Assembly: GCF_021730395.1 (NCBI RefSeq)
Contig: NC_069362.1
Coordinates: forward strand, 2,790,001-2,854,000
Reading direction: 5' to 3'
From: Mercenaria mercenaria
Taxonomy: Eukaryota; Mollusca; Bivalvia; Venerida; Veneridae
DNA length: 64,000 nt
Shown here: positions 44,901-59,900 of the stretch, piece by piece
Numbering within the stretch: position 1 is the stretch's first letter
Layout: each line of letters begins with the position of its first letter
Program-made: the position numbers and the translations under genes
Notes under the pieces: generated by a model
What the model saw: only the letters and a program-made list of their open reading frames with translations
Databases searched by the model: none
Told to the model about the DNA's origin: nothing

Positions 44901-47900
44901 AACTGTAGATTTTTATATATGCAAATTTTAGTCCAAATATTGTGTGTTATAATATATTGTATAAACATTATTGACAGATATCAGAATCTTTAGGTTATAA
45001 TGCAGTGGAGATAAATATATTCACCTTCCAGTTGCATGGCAATTTATTTGTTCACATAGGAACATTTGTATCATTTCGATTCGATGCAACTGTAGAGTTT
45101 ACGTCACGTTATTGTTGTTTTATGTTTTAAGGACACGTCAGGGATGAGATATTTTAGCCTTATTGTAATATACAATAGGGCCTGGTATTGAAATTTTATT
45201 ACTAATCTGTATACAGTGTATCAAAATAAATTTTTAATATATATGTGAAAATAAGGAATCTGTTTTTTTTTACTAATAAAATATTGTGAATGGCTCTAAT
45301 TAGTGTCACTTGATTGAAACAATAAGAATTCTTACAGGATATGGATAGATAAAACGACAATAAGTTAACAGTCAGTTCTTTTATTGTTTTAACTTATGAA
45401 TTGTTACGAGCCTTTTAAAAAAGATGGACAGGAAGGTAGAAATTACAGCAATCTTTTAATTAAGTCAGGAGTCATTAACAACCTGTCAAATTTTGCCATT
45501 AGTTTTCACGATCTGTCAAAATGCACTGGTTTTGCAATTATCTTGAAAGTACATTGTAGTGTATAACACAACAATGAATTTCATAAGAATAGTTTGCTAG
45601 AATTTGTTTTCTTGAGCTCACTGAAGTCACATGATACTTCTTTAGTTTTAGTTAATTGTTGGTTACCCGGGGCCATTATGATTTTGGCGCGCTGCAACTT
45701 TACCGATCCGTCAACGTCAGCCGTACGGCTTTTCTGTTACTATTTACAGTAAGGTATATATTCACCGGAAAGACCTGTGTACTGTCAGGCTGCGAAGTAA
45801 AAGCGACGTAAAATATAAAATATCCAACTAATAGTATACGCTTGTTGGACATCGGGCAAATAGAAACCATACATTTTTTAAAATTTTTTTACTTCAGTTG
45901 AGTAAAGATGTGTTGAATTTAGACAAGTCATGCAGCACAAACTTTGGACCGGTTATTTATGTAAGCAATACGTTCTAAGATTTAAAAGTAATCCTACTTT
46001 GAGCCAAAAAGTTTCCTGCATGCGACTTTGGTGGCCTGCCAGGTCCAGTCTTCTTCGGTCAAAGCCCTCCATTCTCCCTCGGCAAACATTTCCAGGTACC
46101 CACTGTGTTGCGTTATATTCATTTCTGGAAGCGGTCCCTGGGTCAGACGTAATCCTGTAGGAACAAAATCAGCATCTGTTGTCATTCTTTTATTACAGAG
46201 GATTGCCTTCAAATAAACATCATCATATCAAGTTCGAAAAACAACTCGCAAACAATTATAAAATAACGGAAGCAGAGACAGGACATATCTGGGTCCTGTA
46301 TATTATATCGAGGCCATGAGATACAATATAGAAACAAAAAATAAATAAACCAATACATAAAAGCAACTGTTGTGATTGCATATGAGGCCACTTAGAGTTT
46401 AGGTAACTGTTCCTTAAAATAAAAAAAACCTGCCTTTTTTTTTTGAAAATAGTCATAATTGTCCAACTTCATTTCTTGAAAATGATTTATGGAAACGTTA
46501 CTAGTATGTACAGATCATGATTAAAATACTGTTCTTTTAAGTGACTAGTATGAAAACCAAGGTATTCATACCATTTTAAAGACTGACATAAATTTACATA
46601 CTAAACACGTTTCTAAACAATTAGCTTCTTTCTTCTATTTTTAGATTTTCAATTCAATTCAATCGGCCTACTTCTTTATTGCGTCAAGATTACATAGGTA
46701 ACAACAGACAATATAAAAAATATAACAGATTGAACACATGTGGGTAACAAAACTAGTGTGACAAAAAGTAAATTACACAGTATTACTATAACATGAATTC
46801 TATTATAATTGTAAACATTAAGGAAACAAATATTTATTTTTCTACCCTAAGATGTTTGTTTGGGTTTGTGGACAGCGATACTCATTATCGATTTTCGCCG
46901 TGTTCTTAGTTGGGAGAATTAGAATTTTATCAATGAAATCATGGTGAAAGCATGGAAATGTGGATATATAATTACTCGATTGTAACTGCCGTTAAAAAAG
47001 TTTCTTTTACACTGATCTTCAACCATCGTGCAGTCGCTTACTTGTTCCTGCTATAAATACTTAAAAGCCAAGTTACATTTTAATATATCAATTCACACCA
47101 AATCTTATCTTTTTTTGTTCCTCGCCTTTTTGACATCCGATACTTTTTTATTTTATATCTCCCATTCTTTTTTATTTCGTAAAAATGTAATTTATTTTAA
47201 AAAAAAACGAAATAATATTCCTCATCTTCAGTACCATCGCTGTTTGATTCTCAATGTGATATGGGGAGGCCACAATCTAGCACGTTTTCGAACGGTTTCC
47301 GATAGTTCTACCCTCTCCCGGGAACCAGTTCGTACTTGAATAAACATACTCTAGAGCAGTCAATCTGACTAAAGTACTTGATCTTCTAAACGAAGATCTG
47401 AGAATGACCCATTCACATTCGTTTTCTGTATATTTTGCTATTTATATTTTCGCAAATCTATTTTTATTTGAACCAATCAGACGACTTGTTTCAACAAGCA
47501 TTCGGCTGAACCATCAAAATAGCATCTAATGTCAAAGGGTGAGAAAAATGAGCAGTCAGTCCGGGGCTCGAACCTGGGACCCCTCCCTCACTGCAGGGCG
47601 AGTGCCTTACCGACTTAGCTAACCGGCTGTCTGACACCTACCGTGACAAAAATCCGTACCATGACATGATTTCTCTCAAATCACGAGGTCGTACTCGCGA
47701 TGTGGTCGTTATAAGAATTGTAAATATGAAAAAACCAAGGCCAAATATAGATTTTTTAAACTTCTACTTTCATATACAAAATGTTGTAAGTAAGGCTCTG
47801 ATTGGCTAGCGGAAGGGCCTTCAGAACGAGGCTATCAATAGCACGTCTTCAGATCCAATGTGCATAGCGTTAATTGGAGATTTACTTTAGTCAGATTGCT

Positions 47901-50900
47901 AGAGCAGTGAGATGCCGGGCGGAGGTCACGCATAGGCCTACAATGAGGGTCTTGCGGCTGGACATCTGTACGTATTGAAATTAAGAAAAGAACAAATTAC
48001 CACCACAGAGAAAATCATGTACAGGTATCCAGGTAGACGTGTCTACGTCGCAAGTGATCGTGCCGTTACCCACTCCGGGTAGGAGGTACATGTTATTATC
48101 GCATGTATATTGTCGTACAAGACCGTCCCCGGACAGCGTGGCTCCGGCAACAACGGGTGGTGCGCCACATGCTGAAACAATCGTTTTTATTTTGTAAGTT
48201 TGTAATTGCTTAAAAAAAAAATAGTATTTGTATTAAAACTAATAAATAATCAATTATCAACATAAACAATTTTTGCTATGGAATTTTGTGATAATTCCTT
48301 TTCAAAATTTTACGTATACAGTGATGGATTAAATTATAAATCTAAATAAACTTTGTCATAACGTGTAGAAAATTGTTTCAGACATATTACGGTATATATT
48401 TTCTAGTTAACAGCGAATTTCCCCCATAGTGCAACTTAATTTAAATAAAAGCAGTAACCATAAGAAATTAAAAAATTAAGCCCGGGACTGATAAATGAAA
48501 TCACTGATCGAAAGATTACATAGCTGACTACTAAGCCGGAAGGCATGAAAACAAGTATTTATTAAAGTGATCGTAGGTATGAAAACGTCTGTTTATGAAA
48601 GTGATCGTTGGCATGATCATATGTATTTATTAATGTGATCGTAGTCATGATAACATGTATTTATAAAAGTGATCGTAGTCATGAAAACATGTACTTATGA
48701 AAGTGATCGTAGGCATGAAAACATGTATTTATGAATGTGATCGTAGGCATGATAATATGTATTTATGAATGTGATCGTAGGCATGATAACAAGCATTTAT
48801 GAAAGCGATCGTAGGCATGATAACAAGCATTTATGAATGTGATCGTAGGCATGATAATATATATTTATGAAAGTGATCGTAGACATTAAAACATTCATTT
48901 ATGAAAGTGATCGTAGGCATTATAACATGTATTTATGAAAGTGTTCGCCAGAATGAAAACATGCATTTATGAAAGTGATCGTAGGCATGAAAGCATGTAT
49001 TTATGAAAGTGATTGTAGGCATGAAAACATGCATTTATGAAAGTGATTGTAGACATGAAAACATGCATTTATGAAAGTGACCGTAGGAATGATATGAAAT
49101 ATTTATGAAAGTGATCATAGGCATTTTAATGTGCATTTATGAAAGTGATCGTAGGCATGATAGCATGTATTTCTTGATGTGATCGTAGGCATAGAAACAT
49201 GTATTTATGAAAGTGATCGTAGGAATGAAAGCATGTATTTATGAAAATGATCGTGGTCATGAAAACATGTACTTATGAGAGTGATCGTAGGCATGATAAC
49301 ATGTATTCGAATGAAAGTGATCGTAGGAATGAAAGCATGTATTTATGAAAGTGACCGTAGGAATGAAAACGTGTATTTATGAAAATGATCGTAGTCATGA
49401 AAACATGTACTTATGAGAGTGATCGTAGGCATGATAACATGTATTAATGAAAGTGATCGTAGGCATGAAAGCATGCATTTATGAAAATGATCGTAGACAT
49501 GAAAACATGTATTTATGAAAGTAATCGTAGGCATGAAAACATGCATTTAAAAAAGTGATCGTAGGCATAATAACATGTATTTATGAAAGTGATCGTAGGC
49601 ATGAAAACATGCATTTAAAAAAGTGATCGTAGGCATGATAACGTGTATTTATGAAAGTGATCGTAGGCATGAAAACGTGTATTTATGAAAGTGATCGTAG
49701 GCATGAAAACGTGTATTTATGAAAGTGATCGTAGGCATGAAAACATGTATTTATGAAAGTGATCGTAGGCATGAAAGCGTGTATTTATGAAAGTGATCGT
49801 AGGCACGAAAAAGCGTGTATTTATGAATGTGATCGTAGGTATGAAAACATGTATTTATGAAAGTGACTGTAAGAATGAAAACATATACTTATGAAAGTGA
49901 TCATAGGCATGGCAGGATGTATTAATGAAAGTGATCGTAGGCATGAAAACTAGCTGTAATCTATGCTTATGATGCACCACTTCATTCTTCCTATACATGT
50001 CTTAATATGTGGAAGAGATATTGTCTAAAGATATTAATAACATTGATACATAGTGTATAATAACCGTATGTCAATAAATTTTACAAATAACCAGTCATAT
50101 TCATGAATAAACACAAAAACAGGGGCCTCAGTGGCTAAGTGGTTAAGGTTACTAACTAAGAATCGCAAGCTCTTCACCGGTGCGGGTTCAAACTTCGCTT
50201 GAGGCGTTGAATTCTTCATGCGAGACTTACGGAAGGTCGGTTGTTCTACACATGAACAAAAAAAAAATGAACGACACAATCTTGTATTATGTCCTTCTAC
50301 GTTAGCTCCGTGCTTTTTTTTCCTTTTTACATACGAGACGCAATTTGTATCATTATCTATTTATAACATTTCTGTTCTATAAAGGGTGCGAGGATATCCA
50401 AAATGCTTCTCCCCCCTAAAAATGGACTTAGCGGATCTTTGGTCTAGTTGTTTCACTCAGTTAGATTAGACTGGGCTTGAGGTAACATGACATCACCCAT
50501 GAAGTCTCAAGTTCAATCCCAGGCAATGTGGGTGTTCTCTGGGTTGACATGCTTAGGTATCCATGGTTTAGCGGCTATAGCTTATGGCTTTGAATAACCG
50601 TTCGCCCTATCTGAATCCCAGATGGGCAACAAGGACTTTTCTCAAATTTTAAAGCCTGATAGCTGCCATGTGACCTAAATATGTCCGTACAACATAAAAT
50701 GGAGGAAAACAACAGAACCCGTGTTGATATAATTGTAAACAACACATCTAAAGTGCTCCGTTCTCCATCTCTAACCCTTATCATGCTGGACATGACTGAG
50801 TCTACCTTTGTGACCAGTGTAGATCATGATCAGCCTGCACATCCGTGCAGTCTGCACATGATCTGCACTGTTCGCCATTCAGTCTGTATCGTTTTGGTAA

Positions 50901-53900
50901 GAACTCTTTTTTAACAGTTAATGGTGTCCAAAATGAAAGATGGACAATTTAAGTTCATTATAGTGATTTAGCAGGGTAAGAGCTTAACTGGAACGGAAGG
51001 TAACTGATATAAAAGGGGGTAAGTGCCTAACTTTAAACAGGATTTCAAACATAGCAAAACAAACATACTGTAACAAGCGAAACTGTTGGCTGGTTCCCAT
51101 CCATTCTCTGTACACGTAATTGAGGCCTCCGAACCCGCCGCAGGACTGTAACCAGGCTCGCACTGGTAGGTTTGTATGGTCGTATTACCAGACACCACAG
51201 CATTGGCGACGTCTGGAGGAGCTCCGCAGTCTTCAAAAGAGAAAAACAAAGATGGTCTGTACATCATAAATAGCAACAATTTATTACAAGTTCTCGATTA
51301 ATTAATGAAAGACTGATGGAGAAAAATGCAAGTAATACAAAATTTGGATTAAAACCACAGAAAAAAAGATAAAAAGAAAGTTTATACGCTTTACATATAA
51401 GATCAAAGTGTGGCTATGCCCCTCGTAAAAATAGTGTATATGCTGTTCACTCGGTGAAAATATTTTACTTACTCTAAAACAAAAATATCATCTATATTAT
51501 CAAGGTGCACGTTTGAATCGGATGTCATACGAATACTGTTTTTTCTTTCTTTCTTTTTTCAAAATGAGATTCAGTGAGAGCACAGATATAAACATTAGCA
51601 AATTCAACACGCTCCAACCATTTTCAAAGAAGTAGACAAACAAAAAATATTCTCAATAATGCAGAACAAAAACACGGAAGTGCGCAGTGACAAAGCGATG
51701 TTCCACATATCATGTTACGAAAAATAATTGCTTTTTGACAGACGTAGCTATGTACTGGATACGGTTCAAATACAAAAACAAAGGGTTATTGACTTTGATC
51801 TGTTGGTATACGTTTCAGGTACCGAAAATACAGAGTTGCTCCCATGGGTATGGCTCAAATACCGAAAACACAAGATTGGTGGCTTTTTGATCTGTACTGG
51901 GTATGATTCAGATACCGAAAACACAGGGTTGTTGGCTTTTTGATCTGTATTGGGTATGGTTCAGATACCGAAAATACAGGATTGGTGGCTTTTTGAACTG
52001 TACTGGGTATGGTTCGGATACCGAAAACACAGGGTTGTTGGCTTTTTGATCTGTATTGGGTATGGTTCAGATACCGAAAATACAGGATTGGTGGCTTTTT
52101 GAACTGTACTGGGTATGGTTCGGATACCGAAAACACAGGGTTGCTGGCTTTTTGATCTGTACTGGGTATGGTTCGGATACCAAAAACACAGGGTTGCTGG
52201 CTTTTTGATCTGTATCGGGTATGGCTCAGATACCGAAAATACAGGGTTGTTGGCTTTTTCATCTGTATTGGGTATGGTTCGGATACCGAAAATACAGGAT
52301 TGGTGGTTTTTTTTATCTGTATTAGGTATGGTTCGGATACCGAAAACACAGGGTTGCTGGCTTTTTGATCTGTACTGGGTATGGTTCGGATACCAAAAAC
52401 ACAGGGTTGCTGGCTTTTTGATCTGTATCGGGTATGGCTCAGATACCGAAAATACAGGGTTGTTGGCTTTTTCATCTGTATTGGGTATGGTTCGGATACC
52501 GAAAATACAGGATTGGTGGTTTTTTTTATCTGTATTAGGTATGGTTTGGATACCGAAAACACAGGGTTGCTGGCTTTTTGATCTGTATTGGGTATGGCTC
52601 AGATACCAACAAGAGCTGTCACTAATGGTGACAAATGCCCCCGCAGCACCTTGACCTTTGACCTGGTGATCTTGACCTTTGACCTGGTGACCCCAAAGTC
52701 AGTAGGGGTAGTGCACTCAATAAGTACTATCAGCATGTGAAGTTTGAAGGTCCTGGGTGAAGTGGTTCGCGAGTAAAGTGCCTTCATGCAAAAACTTAAC
52801 GTTGGTCCCTGTGACCTTGACCTTTGACCTTGTGACCCCAAAGTCAGTAGGGTTGGTGTACTCATAAAGTACTATCAGCATGTAACGTTTCAAGGTCCTG
52901 GGTGAAGTGGTTCGCGAGTAAAGTGCCTTCATGCAAAAAGTTAACGTTAGCCCCTGTGACCTTGACCTTTGACCTAGTGATCCCAAAGTCAGTAGGAGTG
53001 GTGTACTCAATAAGTACTATCAGCATGTATGTGAAATTTGAAGGTCCTGGGTGCAGTGGTTCGCGTGTAAAGTGCCTTCATGCAAAAAGTTATCGTTGGC
53101 CCCTGTGACCTTGACCTTTGACCTGGTGACCCCAAAGTCAGTAGAAATGGTGTACTCAATAAGTACTATCAGCATGTGAAGTTTGAAGGTCCTGGGTGCA
53201 GTGGTTCGCGAGTAAAAGGCCTTCATGCAAAAAGTTAACGTTGGCCCCTCTGACCTTGACCTTTGATTGGTGATCCTAAAGTCAGTAGGGTGGTATACTC
53301 AATAAGTACTATCAGCATGTGAAGTTTGAAGGTCCTGGGTGAAGTGGTTCGCGAGTAAAGTGCCTTCATGCAAAAAGTTAACGTTGGCCCCTCTGACATT
53401 GACCTTTGATCTGGTGACCCCAAAGTCAGTAGGGGTGGTGTACTTAATAAGTACTATTAGCATATGAAGTTTGAAGGTCCTGGATGCAGTGGTTCGCGAG
53501 TAAAAGGCCTTCATGCAAAAAGTTAACGTTGGCCCCTGTGACCTTGACCTTTGACCTGGTGATTCCAAAGTCAGTAGGAATAGTATACTCAATAAGTACT
53601 ATCAGCATTTGAAGTTTGAAGGTCCTGGGTGCAGTGGTTCGCGAGTAAAGTGCCTTCATGCAAAAAGTTAACGTTGGCCCCTCTGACCTTGACCTTTGAC
53701 CTGGTGACCCCAAGGTCAGTAAGGGTGGAGTACTTAATAAGTACTATCAGCATGTAAAGTTTGAAGGTCCTGGGTGCAGTGGTTCGCGAGTAAAAGGCCT
53801 TCATGCAAAAAGTTAACGTTGGCCCATTTGACCTTGACCTTTGACCTGGTGATCCCAAAGTCAGTAGGAGTGGTATACTCAATAAGTACTATCAGCAAGT

Positions 53901-56900
53901 GAAGTCTGAAGGTCCTGGATGCAGTGGTTCGTGAGTAAAGTGCCTTCATGCAAAAAGTTAACGTTGTGACGAACGAACGAACGAACGGACGGACGGACGG
54001 ACGTACAGTTGAAAACTAATATGCCTCCCTTCCGGGGCATAAAAATACAGGGTTGCTGGCTTTTTGATCTGTATTGGGTATGGTTCGGATACCGAAAATA
54101 CAGGGTTGCTGGCTTTTGGATCTGTATTGGGTATGGTTCGGATACCGAAAACACAGGATTGCTGGCTTTTTCATCTGTATTGGGTATGGCTCAGATACCG
54201 ATAACACAGGGTTGCTGGCTTTTTCGTCTGTATTGGGTATGGTTCAGATACCGAAAACACAGGGTTGCTGTGCTGGCTTTTTCATCTGTATTGGGTATGG
54301 CTCAGATACCGAAAACACAGGGTTGCTGGCTTTTTGTTCTGTATTGGGTATGGCTCAGATACCGAAAACACAGGGTTGCTGGCTTTTTCATCTGTATTGG
54401 GTATGGCTCAGATACCGAAAACACAGGGTTGCTGGCTTTTTGTTCTGTATTTGGTATGGTTCAGATACCGAAAACACAGGGATGCTGGCTTTTTGATCTG
54501 TATTTGGCTATGGCTCAGAGATAACTTGCTGTTTGACTTGCTAACGGCCGACCAAACTCTTAGCTCTATATACAAAGATCTGGTACAGAGCACAATGTAA
54601 TTTTTAAAGGACATAACATCAAAATCGCATGGCATAAAGCATACACCATAATGCAGTTTTTCAAGGACCTAATGACCTAGCATACAATTGCTTGCTCAAG
54701 ATAATAAGTTACAAAGCACATCGCAAACTGAGGACTGCACAAGAAATCTGGACTTAAACACGGAACAATACGTAGTTTTACAGGACCAAACCGCACGGCA
54801 TGTTTAGGCTTTCACAAGACATAATGCGCTTTAATTAAAGATAAACAACGTAAAAAGCATGTGAGCATTTAGCATTTTTACAAACTACAGACACAGTGAA
54901 GATCATAATAAGTCGGCACAGAACACAATGATCAAATAATTAAACATAATGTAGTTTACATATTGCACAGTGATTAATACCACAAAGCAAGATAAGAGGA
55001 GTTGTACATGACGACAATCAAATCAAATCACGGAGTAAAATGTGGTTTGCACAGAACATAACGACCAATTTTGTACATATTATAGCGACCAATATGTCGC
55101 TCTGAACAAGTCCGTTATGGCGTTCCATACAGTATCCTTCGCGATCAGGTAACAAACACGCACGCACAGACGTAACAGATAACAACAGAAAATATAAATT
55201 CTAGTACAAAATTCATGTCTCGTGAGAGGGTGATCAAACAGATTTGAAATAGTTTCGTATATTTTTACTGCTAATAAAATATGAAAAAGTCCATTTTGAT
55301 GATGATAACATGTATACGGAACAACGATATCAGAGAATATTGATTTAGTGGCATGCATTTTTAAAAAGAGTTCAATCACTTTATGGCAAAAGTAAAAGGC
55401 GATAGGGTCGTTAACCTACCTGCGGAACTAATTATAGAGTTAATTGCCGTTGGGAACAGTCACACAATTGCGAAATTTGACACGACGGACTTATATTGGC
55501 TAAGTATGAAAACATATAATTCTAATGCCGACAGAAATGATATTAAAGAAAAGGCTTTTTTTCTTACCAAGAACGCATTCTTTTTCAGTTTCGTCATATG
55601 TCTTGTAGAGACCACACTCGCACCGTCCATTTGCCGAGCAGGATCCATTGATGAGGGAACATAGGTTATCGTCACTGCATGGATGGTCTAAAATCGCTGG
55701 AAAAAAGGGTTATTTCAGGTTAAAGTTGAGATAATTCATTACTTGTCCACTATATACTTGCTCAAGATTTTGCAGCCGCTTCGTAAGCACATTGTTAGTG
55801 AACGAAACTCGCAAATTGGAGACTCAAGTGTGAGGCTTACCAATATGGTTTCTGCGAAGACTGGGTGACCACCACTAGCTTCATGCGGGGAGTCAGGTCA
55901 CAGTGTAACTTGCACCACTGGTAAAGATTCCAGTATTTTGTTATCTAACCTCTATATATAGCTGAAGTACTGTCTAAATTCTGGCATTTAACCCGGTATA
56001 TGATGATAACCTTTTTAATCAAATGATTTAAATATACCACAGAGGAACAATACAGTGAACATAACATAATTTTCTTCTTTTTCTTATATTGAATCTTTAT
56101 TCACTTAATCTTTTTTTCTATAAAATGTTTTTAAACAATGCATATTTTTCTAAATGGACTGACATTTTGTTTAAGTTTTCAATTACACAACAATCCATGT
56201 CAGTGAATGCCTTATGTCATATTGAGAAGTTTTAAAATACTCACGAGTGCAGTTTGGTACGATTTCCTTGTCCCACTGTTTAGTGGGTAAGCACGTGGCA
56301 TTCCCTCCGCCAACAGTACCCTTCCCGCACAGGTAAACATTGACAGATCCCACAGTTCTTCCATTAGAAACACCCCATGAAGGCAGTGGACATACATCAC
56401 CTAGTCATACCATGCCATATCACTTCATACCGTATATCATATATCACATATCAGATATCATATCATATCATATCATATCATATGTCATATCATATGTCAT
56501 CTCATATCATATTATACATCAAGTATTAAATTGCAACCTCTCTATCCTAAAATTAAAAACTACATCTCTACATCAGTAACTCGTATTTTCTTGTCACAAG
56601 TTCAATGTGAAAAATGGACGAACGTTTCGTCAGTCACCGGCAAAATTTTGGTTACTGTAAAGAACCTGTCAGCTATTGCATAGGTAACACCGCAAAAATA
56701 CACCGATCTTTCATAGTTTTTTTTTTTGTAACTTAGTAAGACAATGTAGAAATGATCTAAGTTGAAACTGAGACAATAACCAACAACATGGTATAACGGT
56801 TGATTCGTACTTTTTCGTCTTTTCGCCCCGAGATCACATCAAGCGAAACATTATCAATTTAAGGAATTTAAATGGCAGGAAGCGAGGATAAAAATTTCGC

Positions 56901-59900
56901 TAAACAGTGGTGCCAGGGCAGAAAAGCCCGCTAATTAGTGGGGATGCGAGGCAAAAAGTCGATATTTTAGAACTTAAATGACGAGATCGTGCCAAAGCAC
57001 GACAGTACAGTGGCGAAGCCCGACTGTGCAGCAGTACAATGGTGAAGCGCAGCAGTACAATGGCGGAGCGCAACAGTATATTTGTGACATTGCGATGATG
57101 ATGAAAACAATACAATCGAAGCGCGGCAGTATGATAGCGAAGGGCAACAACATGACTTACTGTCACTATCGTGCAGTCGCACTTCGCCACCCGGTTCTGC
57201 ATATTTTGTCGTGTTATCTCTATCGAACTTCCGTTCATTGCCATCGTACTGTCATGCCATCGTACCATTATACCTCCGAACACCATAGAAAAACCGACAT
57301 AAATGAACCGTTTTAACTCAAATTGGCGGACGGTTTGCGTAAATCATATGAATCAAGGGGATGTAATTAGATACATTTTGCTACAAAAATGAACAGTAAT
57401 GACTTACGGACTACTGTCATGCAGCTATAGGAACAGTCGGATGAGCCGTCAGCCAGACCTCCAGGTATACAAGCCTCGGAATCTTGACAAGGCCGAGAAT
57501 AACAGTTTTTATCCAGCTAAAACAGAGCAAATAAATCCAGTCAGTACAGAGTACTGTTTAGTTCAATATCCTATCATAGCGCGATGGTAGGATAGTAGGA
57601 TAGTGATAGTGGCATCGCAGGATAGCGATGGTATGATGGTAAGATGATGCACTGCCATCCTACTATCGTTGCCCTATTATCGCTATCCTGTCATTCTGTT
57701 ATCCTACCATCGCTATTCTACCATCCAGTTTACCTACCATCGTACTATCCAATAATATCCTACCATCCTACCATACCATCGCTATTCTACCATCCAGTTT
57801 ACCTACCATCGTACTATCCAATAACAGCCTACTATCCTACCATCGCTATTCTACCATCCAGTTTACCTACCATCGTACTATCCAATAATATCCTACTATC
57901 CTACCATCACCATCCTTACATCGCTATCCTACCATTCTGTTATCCTACCATCGCTTTCCTACTATCCAATTTACCAACCATCGCACTATCCTACAATATC
58001 CTACTATATCCTACCATTGCGGTTTGATAATTTGGCTATACAAAACTTTTACACCTATTTAAAAATACAATACGTCGATAAATTGAGGTTTTAAATCAGA
58101 TCGTAAAAATCTAGCGGTGTGCCGTAATCACGCAAGCGGCTACTGATTAGCAGTATTAGAGGGGTCGAACGAAGTTCCAATAAAAAGTTTTGCTTGAGTA
58201 GGTGGGGAGTTGGGGCACCTGGTGTTATTCACTAACACTAGGAATTCGCCATTAAACTAAATTCTTGTTTAAAACTAAATTCTTGTTTACTTCTTATAAC
58301 AAGATCATGGTATATATGTTTTTTTTTTTTTAAATATTTAGCATATAAGTCGTCGTGGTAAAAAGTTCATTTGCATCTTTTTTCATTTGTCCATATAAAA
58401 CGATTTTGTATACAAGAAGTACCTAAAAATTGATTTATTGAAGTAACGGATGTGGAATGACAACGGATAAGGATAAAATTTACTAATTTTACTCGGATTG
58501 AATTTGGTGGATTGACTCAACCACGAAATCCACGAAAATTTGTCCCCCACGAATATTAATGTTTGCACAGTACTTTACGAAGCAAACCATCCTTATGCAA
58601 ACTGACCCTTTTACTGACCCACATAAAACACGTACATTAATATATATAATGTCAAACAATTTAATATACAAAAGTCAATCAGGGTTTCTACCAGGACATT
58701 CCACAGTTTTTCAACTCATAGATATTTATAACCAAATCTGCAAATCTTTTGACGAAAAAAAAGCAACATGTATAGGTTTTTGTGATATATCAAAAGCATT
58801 TGATAGAGTTTGGCATAAGGGTCTTATTTTTAAACTTAGACAACATGGCTTTTCAGGCAAACTAATTGACTGGATTACTCACTATCTTTCAAATCGCAGC
58901 CAAAAAGTTTTCGTTAATTCCTCTTTCTCAGACTCTAAAGAGCTTAAAGCTGGTGTCCCTCAAGGCTCAGTGTTAGGTCCTCTTCTCTTTCTAATATACG
59001 TTAACGACATCGCAGATTCACTTATAAGTACGACACGATTATTTGCAGATGATAGTTCTCTAGCCGCTTCGTCTTCCGATATACACGAAATTGAACTTTC
59101 TCTAAATTCTGACCTTATAAAAATATCAGAATGGTCAAAACAATGGCTGGTTACATTTAATCCTACAAAAACAGAAGCTATGTTCTTTTCCCTCGCGCGC
59201 AGACAATGTCCTAATCTATTGTTTGAAAATACTCAGTTAAATTTTGTCGATTATCACAAACATCTTGGCATAACACTCTCTAAAGATGGATCTTGGCACG
59301 AGCATATATCTAATATTGTAAAGTCGGCAGCAAAAATTCTAGGATCTATGAGAGCGCTGAAATTTAAACTTAGAAGGCACACCCTAAACAAAATCTATAT
59401 AGCTTACTTGAGACCAGTTCTAGAATATGCCTCTGTTGTTTGGGATAACTGTGCGAATTATGAAAAAGATCGATTAGAAAAGATTCAACTTGAAGCAGCG
59501 CGTATTGTTACTGGGCTAACGCGTTCAGTATCAATAGAAAGACTTCTTAACGAAATTGGATGGGTTTCTCTTTCTGACCGCAGAAAAATACAAAAATTAA
59601 TTTTAATATACAAAGGAAGAAATGATGATCTTCCAACATATTTACTAGATTTATTTCCATCGATCGTGAATGACTCAAACCAGTACAATTTAAGAAACAA
59701 TGCCGATTTTGAAACTTTAGCTAGGCGTATTGAAATTTACTCCCAATCTACTATTCCCTCTGCAATAAAATTATGGAATGATCTGAACATTGAAACTCGT
59801 CAACTACCAACTCTTTCGGCTTTCAAAAGTAAACTTAAAGAAATTTTCAAGCGCTCACAATTCCCTACTTTTTACTTAATTGGTGACAGACGATACTCTG

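Noticed and set aside
48547-49946. Regular short repeats resembling a CRISPR array
   Set aside because: Units are directly adjacent 34-mers with no unique spacers, in eukaryotic intronic DNA: a minisatellite.
51855-52654. Frames of 140-235 codons on both strands in the 53-bp satellite
   Set aside because: They are translations of a tandem repeat, open in several frames at once, with no start context, splice sites or family resemblance.
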